Positions 1 through 6,828 of a stretch of 64,000 nucleotides of DNA are shown here, piece after piece. The stretch lies in the NCBI GenBank assembly GCA_963668605.1, contig OY764903.1:5146001-5210000 (forward strand). Reading direction: 5' to 3'. The stretch's first letter is position 1. The number at the start of each line of letters is the position of its first letter. The translations under genes and the position numbers were made by a program. The notes beneath the pieces were generated by a model. It was not told where the DNA came from. It saw only the letters and a program-made list of their open reading frames with translations, and did not search any database. Source of the stretch: G963668605 sp963668605. GTDB taxonomy: Bacteria; Acidobacteriota; Terriglobia; Bryobacterales; Bryobacteraceae.

Positions 1-38
1 AGCGACAGGCCGAGCAGAACGGACATAAATTTGTTCAT
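1..38 (-). CDS. Partial exported protein, N-terminus only
   Basis: Only the first 12-13 codons lie in the window, reading leftwards off its edge. The visible residues are MNKFMSVLLGLSL: a short positively charged start followed by a hydrophobic run, as in a signal peptide. An AGGAG ribosome binding site sits nine bases before the ATG, which supports the start. The product cannot be named from this stub. The gene is divergent from the HU-like/TIR cassette. Confidence 0.55.
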   Translation of the reverse strand, partial: MNKFMSVLLGLS

Positions 39-310
39 TTGTGGTTTCTCCTAAGTTTTGCTAGCTTGACGATCGATGACCGTCAACAATCACAGTCTCA
101 CAGGTCTACATGAACACGCTCTTAAGGTGTAATTAAAATCGCTTCATTCAGAGGAGCGCCTGAGCCTGGTAAACCGAAGCGGATTGGGAATGCCAGGTTC
201 GGTTTGGTGTTCACACAACGCGAAAGTTTTCTTATTTGCTTTGTGCTCATACAGATAGCCACTCTCCTGGAAGCGCGCATCAGGTCGTTTTGCCCGCTCG
301 CGATGCTAGG
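39..310. other. Intergenic region between divergent genes
   Basis: No coding gene is supported here. A reading frame open from about 204 runs into the HU-like gene, but its first 45 residues have no family resemblance and no ribosome binding site. A long antisense frame across 122-1051 also lacks recognisable domains. The region must hold promoters for the leftward exported gene and the rightward cassette, but apart from the inverted repeat at 66-86 no clear promoter is visible. Confidence 0.5.
66..86. promoter_or_regulatory. Inverted repeat upstream of the leftward partial gene
   Basis: TTGACG at 66-71 and CGTCAA at 81-86 form six-base arms around a nine-base centre. Read on the minus strand, the TTGACG at 86-81 is a good -35 hexamer. 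It lies 17 bases before TAGCAA, a weak -10 hexamer at 63-58, about 20 bases ahead of the partial gene's start. A regulator site over a promoter is possible; chance is not excluded. Confidence 0.3.
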
Positions 311-344
311 ATTGCGGTGCAATGAAGATTGCAGTGCAATGAAA
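311..344 (+). repeat. 17-bp tandem duplication of a translation start region
   Basis: ATTGCGGTGCAATGAAG (311-327) is followed directly by ATTGCAGTGCAATGAAA (328-344), two copies that differ at two positions. Each copy carries an ATG (322 and 339). The second ATG is the start of the HU-like gene. The first opens a six-codon frame that ends on TGA at 340-342, overlapping the second ATG. Confidence 0.85.
322..342 (+). other. Possible six-codon leader peptide (MKIAVQ)
   Basis: ATG at 322 reads Met-Lys-Ile-Ala-Val-Gln-stop, and its TGA overlaps the ATG of the HU-like gene as ATGA. An AGGA at 307-310 lies 11 bases before ATG 322, but 28 bases before ATG 339. The ribosome may therefore load at the leader and re-initiate on the HU-like gene. 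It arises from the 17-bp duplication. Whether it is translated is inference. Confidence 0.35.
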
Positions 345-545
345 AAAGATGCGATCACGCGGCGCCTGGCCAAGGACGCCCATTTAAGCCAATCCGCCGC
401 GGCGGACTTAGTGGATGGCGCAGTCGCGGAGCTTGTCCGCGAGTTGCGCAAAGGGCAACCGGTGAAGGTGCCCGGCCTGGGTACGATACGCCCATGGAAG
501 GCTCCGGCAGAGGCGTGGGACGGCCGGAACGGGGGGCGGCGGTGA
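339..545 (+). CDS. Short HU/IHF-like DNA-binding protein, arm-less
   Basis: The 68-residue product starts MKKDAITRRLAK, as HU/IHF proteins do. It holds the two helices of the HU fold and the first beta turn (VKVPGLGTIRPW near residues 41-52). It then stops with a short basic tail ending GRNGGRR, so the DNA-clasping beta arm and last helix of a normal 90-residue HU are missing. ATG 339 was chosen over upstream frame-compatible codons because HU homology begins there. The stop TGA (543-545) overlaps the GTG of the TIR gene, so the two are probably translationally coupled. Dimerisation with the TIR protein, which carries the same GLGxxRP motif, is a guess. No function can be assigned beyond a likely nucleic-acid or dimerisation role. 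Confidence 0.65.
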   Translation: MKKDAITRRLAKDAHLSQSAAADLVDGAVAELVRELRKGQPVKVPGLGTIRPWKAPAEAWDGRNGGRR

Positions 546-1129
546 ACCAGGCCTCTTACCCTTCCAGCACGGACGTAGCGCGCATCGTGCGCGTCTGTCT
601 CGACGAAGGCAAAGTCGTCGAAATCGACGGATTGGGAATCTTCCGACCCCGCAAGGATGGCGGTTTCGATTTCGTCGCCGACACGCAGCCGCGCGTCTTT
701 ATCGCCTATGCGGATGAGGAGTACAAGCACGCGCGGCGGCTGTACGACAGCTTGGCCGCGGCCGGTTTCAGCCCCTGGCTGGATAAGCTTAAGCTGTTGC
801 CCGGGCAGAACTGGCCGCGTGCCATCGAAAGGGCGATCGGTATCTCCGATTTTTTTGTCGCCTGCTTTTCCCGGCGCGCGGCCGGCAAGCGCGGGCAGTT
901 TCAGTGCGAGTTGCGCTATGCCCTGGACTGCGCCTCGCGTTTGCCGCTCGACGACATCTTCCTGATCCCGATCCGCATGGACGACTGCGCCGTACCACGC
1001 AGAATCAGCGAGCAGTTTCAGTATGTCGACATGTTTCCGGATTGGGAGCAAGGCGTCGCGCGCATTGCGGAGGCCATCGCGGGACAGGCGCGCAAGCGGC
1101 GCGACAGGCCGCTACTTCTTGCCGGCTAG
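542..1129 (+). CDS. TIR-domain protein with HU-like N-terminal segment
   Basis: The product has 195 residues from GTG 542, which overlaps the upstream stop as GTGA. Residues 50-185 form a TIR domain of the bacterial TIR_2 kind: RVFIAYADEE strand, GFSPWLDKLKLLPGQNW around 75-91, an SD at 102-103 and E123 in the QCELRYAL helix. E123 sits where NAD-cleaving TIR domains carry the catalytic Glu. Residues 9-46 repeat part of an HU domain (a helix, then EGKVVEIDGLGIFRPRKDG), matching the motif of the preceding small protein. Many bacterial TIR proteins are NADases or signal producers in phage defence; that role is inferred here from family alone. The last 18 bases overlap the convergent TPR gene. 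Confidence 0.8.
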   Translation: MNQASYPSSTDVARIVRVCLDEGKVVEIDGLGIFRPRKDGGFDFVADTQPRVFIAYADEEYKHARRLYDSLAAAGFSPWLDKLKLLPGQNWPRAIERAIGISDFFVACFSRRAAGKRGQFQCELRYALDCASRLPLDDIFLIPIRMDDCAVPRRISEQFQYVDMFPDWEQGVARIAEAIAGQARKRRDRPLLLAG

Positions 1130-1528
1130 CTTCTTGCGGATGGAATCGGCGTTCTTGGCGTCGGGCGCCAGTTCGAGGTATTTCGTATAGGCTTCGCCCG
1201 CCGCTTTGCGGTCTCGCAGTTTCTCGTGCGCGTCGCCCAGCCGCAGCCAGGCCTCTGCTGAATTCGGGTCCCAGCGCGTGGATTCCTGAAAACGGAGCGC
1301 GGCCGATTTGAACGCGCCCTTCTTGAAATAGTAATTGCCAATCTTGAGTTCCTGGGCCGCCTGGATCGGGTTGAAAGAGTATTCGCGGGTCGATTTCTTG
1401 AGAGACTCGTCCTCTTCCGGCGGCTCGGCTTCCTGCGTTTGGGGCGGCGCTGGCGGCTTCTTCTCCTGCGCGGAACTCAAGGCGAAGGGAAGCAGGAGGA
1501 GCGGGACAAGGAGCCAGGTGCGTGCCAC
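1112..1528 (-). CDS. Exported tetratricopeptide-repeat protein
   Basis: The 138-residue product begins at GTG 1528 with a signal peptide (VARTWLLVPLLLLPFALSSAQ). A charged Pro/Glu-rich linker follows, then about two TPR units from residue 75: a YYFKKGAFKSAALRFQEST helix pair and AEAWLRLGDAHEKL, ending in a Lys-rich tail. TPR proteins of this kind are protein-interaction scaffolds, probably periplasmic here. A frame open much further upstream runs inside uvrC and is not believable. A minus-strand TATAAT lies at 1540-1535, only six bases before the GTG, so the message may be almost leaderless. It is divergent from uvrC and convergent with the TIR gene. Confidence 0.7.
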   Translation of the reverse strand: MARTWLLVPLLLLPFALSSAQEKKPPAPPQTQEAEPPEEDESLKKSTREYSFNPIQAAQELKIGNYYFKKGAFKSAALRFQESTRWDPNSAEAWLRLGDAHEKLRDRKAAGEAYTKYLELAPDAKNADSIRKKLAGKK

Positions 1529-1561
1529 AATTGAATTATAACGTCGAAAGCCTGACACCCG

Positions 1562-3382
1562 ATGGAGCTCCGCGAAATTGCAGCCACGCTGCCAGTCAAC
1601 CCCGGAGTCTATCTCTACAAAGATGCACACGGCACCGTGCTGTATGTCGGCAAGGCTAAGAATTTGCGCAGCCGCGTGCGCAGCTACTTTAACGAAGACC
1701 GGTTGGCCGAAGCCAAGACCGGCAGCCTGATCCGCGAGGCCCGCGACATCGAGTACATTCTCGTCGACAACGAGAAAGAGGCGCTGGCCCTCGAAAATAA
1801 CCTCATCAAGCAATGGAAGCCGCGTTTCAACGTCTTGTTGCGCGACGACAAAACCTACCCTTACATCAAGTTGACCAATGAGAAGTTTCCGCGCGTGTAT
1901 GTCACGCGGCGCTTGCGCAAGGATGGCGCGCACTACTTCGGACCGTACTTCCCCGGAAACCTCGCCTACCGTTTGGTCCACTTCATCCACCGCCATTTTC
2001 GGATCCCGTCCTGCAATGTCGACTTCACTCGCACACACACGCATCCGTGCCTGGAGTTCCATATTCAGCGTTGTCTAGGGCCGTGCGTCGAGGGGTTGGT
2101 GAGCGACGCTGACTACGCCGCCGCTGTACACGACGTGAAGGCTTTTCTCGAAGGACGCCACCGCGATCTCGCCGGACGTCTGCGCGGCCAGATGGAAGCG
2201 GCCTCGAACGCAATGGAGTTCGAGCGCGCCGCCGCTCTGCGCGACCTGATCGTGACCGTCGAAGAACTGGATCAGAAGCAGAAGATGGACGTCGCCGCGG
2301 GTGAAGACATCGACATTTTCGCCTGCTACGCCGAACCGCCGTTGGTCGCGGCAAACCTGTTCCACCTGCGCAAAGGGCGCATCGTGGACCGCCGCGAATT
2401 CTTCTGGGAAGATCTCGAAGAGTATGACGCCGCCGAATTCATTGCTTCCCTGGTAAAACAGGTGTACCTCGACCAGCAGTACGTACCGGCGTTGATCCAC
2501 GTGCCCGCCGAGTTCGACGATCGCGAAGCGCTCGAAGAGGTGCTCTCGGAAAAGCGCGGCCACAAGGTGGAGATCCACACGCCCCAACGAGGGCAAAAGA
2601 AGGCGATGCTGGGTCTGGTCGAGACCAATGCGAAGCATAGCTTCGACGCCCGTTTTCGTGTCCTGAAGCCCTCGTCGCGCGCGATCCAGTCGGCTCTTCA
2701 GGACGCTTTGAGCCTACCCGAAGCGCCCCGGCGCGTTGAGTGCTTCGACATCTCCCACATCCAGGGAACCGACAAGGTTGCCAGCATGGTCGTATGGGAA
2801 GACGGCCGCATGAAGAAGGCCGACTACCGCAAGTTTCACATCCGCACGGTGGAAGGCAACGACGATTTCGCTTCCATGAGCGAGGTGGTCACGCGCCGCT
2901 ATAGCCGGCTAAAGGAAGAGGGTGCGGCGCTGCCGGGGCTCGTCCTGGTAGATGGCGGCCTGGGTCAACTGCACGCCGCCGCCGAGGCGCTGGAGGCGAT
3001 CGGCATCATCAACCAGCCTCTAGCCTCAATCGCAAAGCGCGAGGAGATCATCTACGTCTTCGGGCAGGAGGACGAACCGGTGAAACTAGACCGCTTCTCG
3101 CCCGTGCTGCACCTCGTGCAGACCATCCGCGACGAGGCGCACCGCTTCGCGATCACGTTCCACCGCACTCGCCGCAACGCTACACTATTAATGTCGGAAT
3201 TATCGGAAATCCGCGGGATCGGCCCGAAGAGCGCCGAGAAACTACTGAAGCACTTCGGCAGTGTTGAGCGCGTTAAACTCGCTGATTTAGAACAGCTTGT
3301 GGCCGTGGCCGGTCCCGCCGCGGCACGTCTGATCAGAGAGTATTTTGCAGGCGCCGGTGTAGGTCCACAAGCTGCGCGATAG
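1562..3382 (+). CDS. uvrC: Excinuclease ABC subunit C
   Basis: The 606-residue product matches full-length UvrC, the nuclease that makes both incisions in nucleotide excision repair with UvrA and UvrB. The GIY-YIG nuclease lies at residues 12-90 (GVYLYKDAHGTVLYVGKAKN). The UVR helix pair that binds UvrB is near 205-240. The RNase H-like C-terminal nuclease has ECFDISHIQGTDKVASMV and LVLVDGGLGQL. A helix-hairpin-helix pair closes the protein (IRGIGPKSAEKLLKHFG). It starts at ATG 1562. Its last 50 bases overlap the convergent ksgA gene, so neither 3' end has its own separate terminator. Confidence 0.97.
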   Translation: MELREIAATLPVNPGVYLYKDAHGTVLYVGKAKNLRSRVRSYFNEDRLAEAKTGSLIREARDIEYILVDNEKEALALENNLIKQWKPRFNVLLRDDKTYPYIKLTNEKFPRVYVTRRLRKDGAHYFGPYFPGNLAYRLVHFIHRHFRIPSCNVDFTRTHTHPCLEFHIQRCLGPCVEGLVSDADYAAAVHDVKAFLEGRHRDLAGRLRGQMEAASNAMEFERAAALRDLIVTVEELDQKQKMDVAAGEDIDIFACYAEPPLVAANLFHLRKGRIVDRREFFWEDLEEYDAAEFIASLVKQVYLDQQYVPALIHVPAEFDDREALEEVLSEKRGHKVEIHTPQRGQKKAMLGLVETNAKHSFDARFRVLKPSSRAIQSALQDALSLPEAPRRVECFDISHIQGTDKVASMVVWEDGRMKKADYRKFHIRTVEGNDDFASMSEVVTRRYSRLKEEGAALPGLVLVDGGLGQLHAAAEALEAIGIINQPLASIAKREEIIYVFGQEDEPVKLDRFSPVLHLVQTIRDEAHRFAITFHRTRRNATLLMSELSEIRGIGPKSAEKLLKHFGSVERVKLADLEQLVAVAGPAAARLIREYFAGAGVGPQAAR

Positions 3383-4073
3383 AGACCTGTTCGGCGCGCA
3401 GGCCAGATTCGGGTTGCGCCTCAATACTATTCTTATCGTAAAATGTGGAAAGGTTATTTCTTAGCGTCTTCCGCTTTTGCCGGAAACAGCGGGATGCAAA
3501 CGCCAGAAAGGCCACCTGGTCTTCCACGAGGAGCTCATGCGGCGTCAGGCGCACGACGGCCGACTCCACTTTCGGGGGTGGCGAGAAGGCGCCGGGCGGT
3601 ACCTTGAAGAGATATTCTACTTTTGCAGTAGATTGCGTCGCCACGGAGAGATAGCCATAGTCACGCGACCCCGGAGTGGCGGCCAGGCGTAGCGCAACCT
3701 CCTTTTGGACCAGGAAGATGGCCCGCGTGAGCAAAGAGCCGAGCCCCAGCACCTTCTCAATGATCGGCGATGTGATGTAATACGGCAGGTTGCCCGCCAC
3801 CACGACAGGCCCCCACTGCGCCAGGTCGGTGGCAAGCACATCGGCGGAAACGACTGTCAATTTCGGATCGCTGCCTTCCAGGCCCGCGGCGAGCTCGGGG
3901 TCGAGTTCGATGGCGACCAGACGCTCGGCGCGCTCCAGCAAGTGGCGTGTGAGCGCTCCTTTTCCAGGTCCGATTTCGATGACCAAGGGTTCAGGCGCTG
4001 GGCACACGGCTTCCGCGATGCGTTTGAGAATCGGAGTGCTTTGCAGAAAATGCTGGCCTAGGCGCTGGCCCAT
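3333..4073 (-). CDS. rsmA: 16S rRNA dimethyladenosine transferase
   Basis: Also known as KsgA, it dimethylates two adjacent adenosines near the 3' end of 16S rRNA using S-adenosylmethionine during small-subunit maturation. The 246-residue product opens with GQRLGQHFLQ and has the SAM loop IEIGPGKGALT. The target-base motif GNLPYYITSPI follows, then the C-terminal helical domain. It is slightly shorter than E. coli KsgA. It lies 11 bases downstream of the anti-sigma gene on the same strand, so it is probably the last gene of the sigma/anti-sigma operon, which would put its expression partly under that promoter. It overlaps the 3' end of uvrC by 50 bases. Confidence 0.95.
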   Translation of the reverse strand: MGQRLGQHFLQSTPILKRIAEAVCPAPEPLVIEIGPGKGALTRHLLERAERLVAIELDPELAAGLEGSDPKLTVVSADVLATDLAQWGPVVVAGNLPYYITSPIIEKVLGLGSLLTRAIFLVQKEVALRLAATPGSRDYGYLSVATQSTAKVEYLFKVPPGAFSPPPKVESAVVRLTPHELLVEDQVAFLAFASRCFRQKRKTLRNNLSTFYDKNSIEAQPESGLRAEQVSIAQLVDLHRRLQNTL

Positions 4074-4084
4074 GCGCGACGGGC

Positions 4085-4777
4085 CTAGCCCTTCACTTCG
4101 ATAAGGCTCTTCTTGAACGAGAGCTTGACCTTGCCAGAGATCGCCCGGCCAAAGGTGGTGGCAGGGTTGAAAACCGTAAACAACAGGTTGTTCTCGATGG
4201 TGCGCCGCAGCACGGGATTTTGCATGACGCTGGCGGGCAAGGTGTAATCCACAACGCGGCCTTGTTCGTCGATGCTCAACTCCACCTCAACGTCGTCGGT
4301 GTAAGCCAGCGGTCCGGTGCTGCGGATGCTGGCTTCGGTATTGAGAATTGTGGGTACGTCGTTGTCGGAAAGGCCGACCGGCTGGGCAAAGTTCGGCACC
4401 AGAATGGCAAATAGCATCAAAGTGGAGAGCAGTCCGCCAGCTACAGGTAACGCGAACGGACGCATCAGGTTGGCCATCCAAACGCGCGCGCTGGAACGCC
4501 AATCTGCAATCAGGGCGGCGGCGGAGACGCTGGAGTTGCGGCGTACTATTTCGCGCGAGGCGATCACGCGCAGGACAGTGGTGAGCTGAGCGGGCGGATT
4601 CACGCCCGGCAAGCTTCGCAGACTGCGGCAGATCTTCTGCATTTGCTGGGAACGGGCGGCACATTGCGGGCAGCGGGCGAAGTGCAACTCCACCGACTGC
4701 CGGTCGCTAGGGGAGAGTTGCCCGTCGGCATAGGCCGACAGGTGTTTTCCGATGATGCGGCACTGATTGCTAGCCAT
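4085..4777 (-). CDS. Zinc-finger anti-sigma factor with TonB-like C-terminal domain
   Basis: The 230-residue product has an N-terminal zf-HC2 anti-sigma zinc finger (H in VELHFARCPQC, with the CxxC). One membrane segment lies near 110-135 (LPVAGGLLSTLMLFAILV). The C-terminal domain (VEVELSIDEQGRVVDYTLP to GKVKLSFKKS) looks like the TonB C-terminal fold. The zinc finger should bind and hold the ECF sigma factor encoded just upstream, eight bases away. The outer part could sense an envelope signal. The TonB-like ending is a resemblance by eye. Membrane topology predicts the finger in the cytoplasm and the TonB-like domain in the periplasm. Confidence 0.82.
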   Translation of the reverse strand: MASNQCRIIGKHLSAYADGQLSPSDRQSVELHFARCPQCAARSQQMQKICRSLRSLPGVNPPAQLTTVLRVIASREIVRRNSSVSAAALIADWRSSARVWMANLMRPFALPVAGGLLSTLMLFAILVPNFAQPVGLSDNDVPTILNTEASIRSTGPLAYTDDVEVELSIDEQGRVVDYTLPASVMQNPVLRRTIENNLLFTVFNPATTFGRAISGKVKLSFKKSLIEVKG

Positions 4778-4785
4778 ACCTGCTC

Positions 4786-5475
4786 CTACTCAACCGGCTG
4801 GGGCGACCATAGCGACGCCCCGCCGTGCTCAAGTCTTTCGACCAGCGTTTTGCGTAACGCTTCACGGCCACGCAAGATGCGCGACTTTACGGTTCCGAGT
4901 GAAATCTGTAAAACTTCGGCTATCTCCTCATAGCTGAGATCTTCGATGTCTCGCAGCACGACAGCCGAACGGAAGGCCGGCTTCATGTCCTGCAATGCCT
5001 CTTCGATCAGCGCTTGCGTCTCCTGGCTCAGGACGAATTCGAAAGGCGACTGGCTGGAATCGGACAATTTCTCCTGATAGCTCCTGTTGTCGTCGTCCGT
5101 CTCCAGTCCCACCTCCTGCTTTCGGTGGCGGCTGAACCAGCGCCGATGATTATAGGCTTCGTTGACGGCGATACGGTAAATCCAGGTCTTCAGGCTGCTC
5201 TGGCCCCGGAACGATCCGACGTTGCGGAACACCTTAAGGAAGACTTCCTGGACGACATCCAAAGCATCCGACTGGTCGCTCAGCAGGCGGAACACCAGGT
5301 TATAGACCGGCTGCTGATAGCGCGCTATGAGCAGTTCGTAGGCCCGTTCGGACCCGGTCCGCAGACCTTCGAGGAGTACTTCCGCTTCCTCGTGCGATTG
5401 TACGCAGGCGGCGGTCGGGAGATCCTGCACGCCAACCGGACGGTCGAAATTAAAGCCAATTGTAGTATCGGCCAC
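4786..5475 (-). CDS. ECF-family RNA polymerase sigma factor (RpoE-like)
   Basis: This 229-residue sigma-70 family protein has region 2 at about 40-105 (LIARYQQPVYNLVFRLL, DALDVVQEVFLKVFRN, SLKTWIYRIAVNEAYNHRR). Region 4 is at about 165-215 (LRDIEDLSYEEIAEVLQIS, GTVKSRILRGREALR). It has no region 1 or 3, as expected of ECF sigma factors, and a 40-residue N-terminal extension. It is the first gene of a sigma/anti-sigma/ksgA operon. Its regulon cannot be told from the window. Autoregulation is common in such pairs, but no matching promoter was identified. Confidence 0.93.
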   Translation of the reverse strand: MADTTIGFNFDRPVGVQDLPTAACVQSHEEAEVLLEGLRTGSERAYELLIARYQQPVYNLVFRLLSDQSDALDVVQEVFLKVFRNVGSFRGQSSLKTWIYRIAVNEAYNHRRWFSRHRKQEVGLETDDDNRSYQEKLSDSSQSPFEFVLSQETQALIEEALQDMKPAFRSAVVLRDIEDLSYEEIAEVLQISLGTVKSRILRGREALRKTLVERLEHGGASLWSPQPVE

Positions 5476-5678
5476 GGCAGCATCCTAAAAGAGCTATTCT
5501 ACTCCAAAAACTGCCAGCGCACGGTTGCTTCAAACCAGTTAGACGTCGCCGGAAGGCAAAAGTTCCCCAATGTGCAGCGCCGCCGAATCCTGCTCGAGAA
5601 GCAGGGCGGTCGTGGGGTGCCGGCAAGGAAAGTTGGGGAAGTCACCAGCTACAAGGGTATGATAACGGTAAGCAGGAA

Positions 5679-6449
5679 ATGAAACCTACCCGAATTCTCT
5701 CTCTACATGCACACCCTGATGACGCCGAAATGTTGGCAGGTGGAACACTGGCGCTGCTCTCCGAGTTGGGCCACTCGATTACGATTGCGACGATGACGCC
5801 GGGCGACTGCGGCTCGCGCGAGTACGATGCGCAGAAAATCGCCAAGATTCGCCGGCGCGAAGCGGCCAGCGCGGCGGCCTTGATCGGCGCCACGTTCCGC
5901 TGTGTCGAGTTGCGTGACCTCGCTGTTTTCGACGACGATCCTTCGCGGCGGCGCGTCACAGAAATGCTGCGCGAGACGGCTCCGGAAATTGTGCTGGCGG
6001 CCTCTCCATCCGATTACCACTGCGACCATGAAAACGCGAGTGCGCTGGTGCGCGACGCCTGCTTTGCTGCTCCCGCGCCGAACTACCGGACCGGAGGCCG
6101 CGCGCCCGCATTGGCGGCGCTGCCGCACCTCTACTTCATGCAACCGGCGGGAAACACCGATCGCTCGGAACGGCGCGTGAAGCCGGATTTCGTTGTCGAC
6201 GTCGGCGCCGCCTTCGCGAAGAAGAAGACGATGCTGGTGTGTCACGAAAGCCAGCGCAATTGGCTGCGCGATCATCACGGCGTGGACGAATATCTCGACA
6301 TGATGGAGCTCTGGACGCGCGACTGCGGAAAGTTTGCGGGCGTCGAATTCGGCGAGGGGTTCCGGCACTACAGGGGCCAACCCTATCCGTGTTCGCCGCG
6401 GCTCGAAGAGCTATTGGGCGATCGCGTCCGGCTCTGTTCCGCGGATTGA
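5679..6449 (+). CDS. PIG-L (LmbE) family zinc deacetylase
   Basis: The 256-residue product has the family's zinc motif AHPDDAE at residues 11-17 and a second metal motif, SDYHCDH, near 110-116. The family removes N-acetyl groups from amino sugars, such as GlcNAc-PI, mycothiol and bacillithiol precursors. Its size fits the BshB-like branch, but no bacillithiol genes are nearby, so the substrate is open. It is a single gene between the divergent sigma operon and a noncoding stretch. ATG 5679 opens directly on the conserved first strand (TRILSLHAHPDD). Confidence 0.85.
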   Translation: MKPTRILSLHAHPDDAEMLAGGTLALLSELGHSITIATMTPGDCGSREYDAQKIAKIRRREAASAAALIGATFRCVELRDLAVFDDDPSRRRVTEMLRETAPEIVLAASPSDYHCDHENASALVRDACFAAPAPNYRTGGRAPALAALPHLYFMQPAGNTDRSERRVKPDFVVDVGAAFAKKKTMLVCHESQRNWLRDHHGVDEYLDMMELWTRDCGKFAGVEFGEGFRHYRGQPYPCSPRLEELLGDRVRLCSAD

Positions 6450-6828
6450 CACGAAACCCTGCCCCCCGAATGCGCTCCGCCGTCTATGCGACACTGGGAG
6501 TAGCCGGTGGTGCGCTCCGCTGCCGTTCTATAATTGCAGTATCGTAGGGAAGCAGTTTGCAAATGTTTTGCCATCTTCCCTGCGTGATCGAACTGCGCCG
6601 GGGAAGTCGAAGCAAGACGGAGCGGTATTCACACAGTATTAACGAGGTTGCGCCGTACCGGACGACGACGCTGAAAACCTCGCGGCAGAAGAGCGTCCGA
6701 TTTATCAGGCCAGCCGTGAAACAGACGGCCCAAGGAGAATTCTTTCCTGTCGCCCGAAGCGCACACGCGATTCAGCCGGAACCGGCTGAGCCACGCTGCG
6801 CGGCGACGGCGGGAAACGAAGAACATCG
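6450..6828 (+). other. Noncoding 379-bp region before the NYN gene
   Basis: No frame here has a recognisable product or a ribosome binding site. A perfect TATAAT occurs at 6529-6534 without a convincing -35 hexamer. If used, it would give the NYN gene an untranslated leader of nearly 300 bases. The rest shows no clear hairpin-plus-T-tract. A long leader or a small RNA are possible. Confidence 0.4.

Noticed and set aside
204..338. N-terminal extension of the HU-like ORF
   Set aside because: HU homology begins at ATG 339; the extension has no binding site and no resemblance.
329..541. N-terminal extension of the TIR ORF
   Set aside because: It overlaps the HU-like gene in another frame and is Arg/Gly-rich noise; GTG 542 gives a coupled start.
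122..1051. 309-residue antisense open frame over the HU-like/TIR cassette
   Set aside because: No domain; it is the shadow of a GC-rich coding region, and the plus-strand frames carry real motifs.
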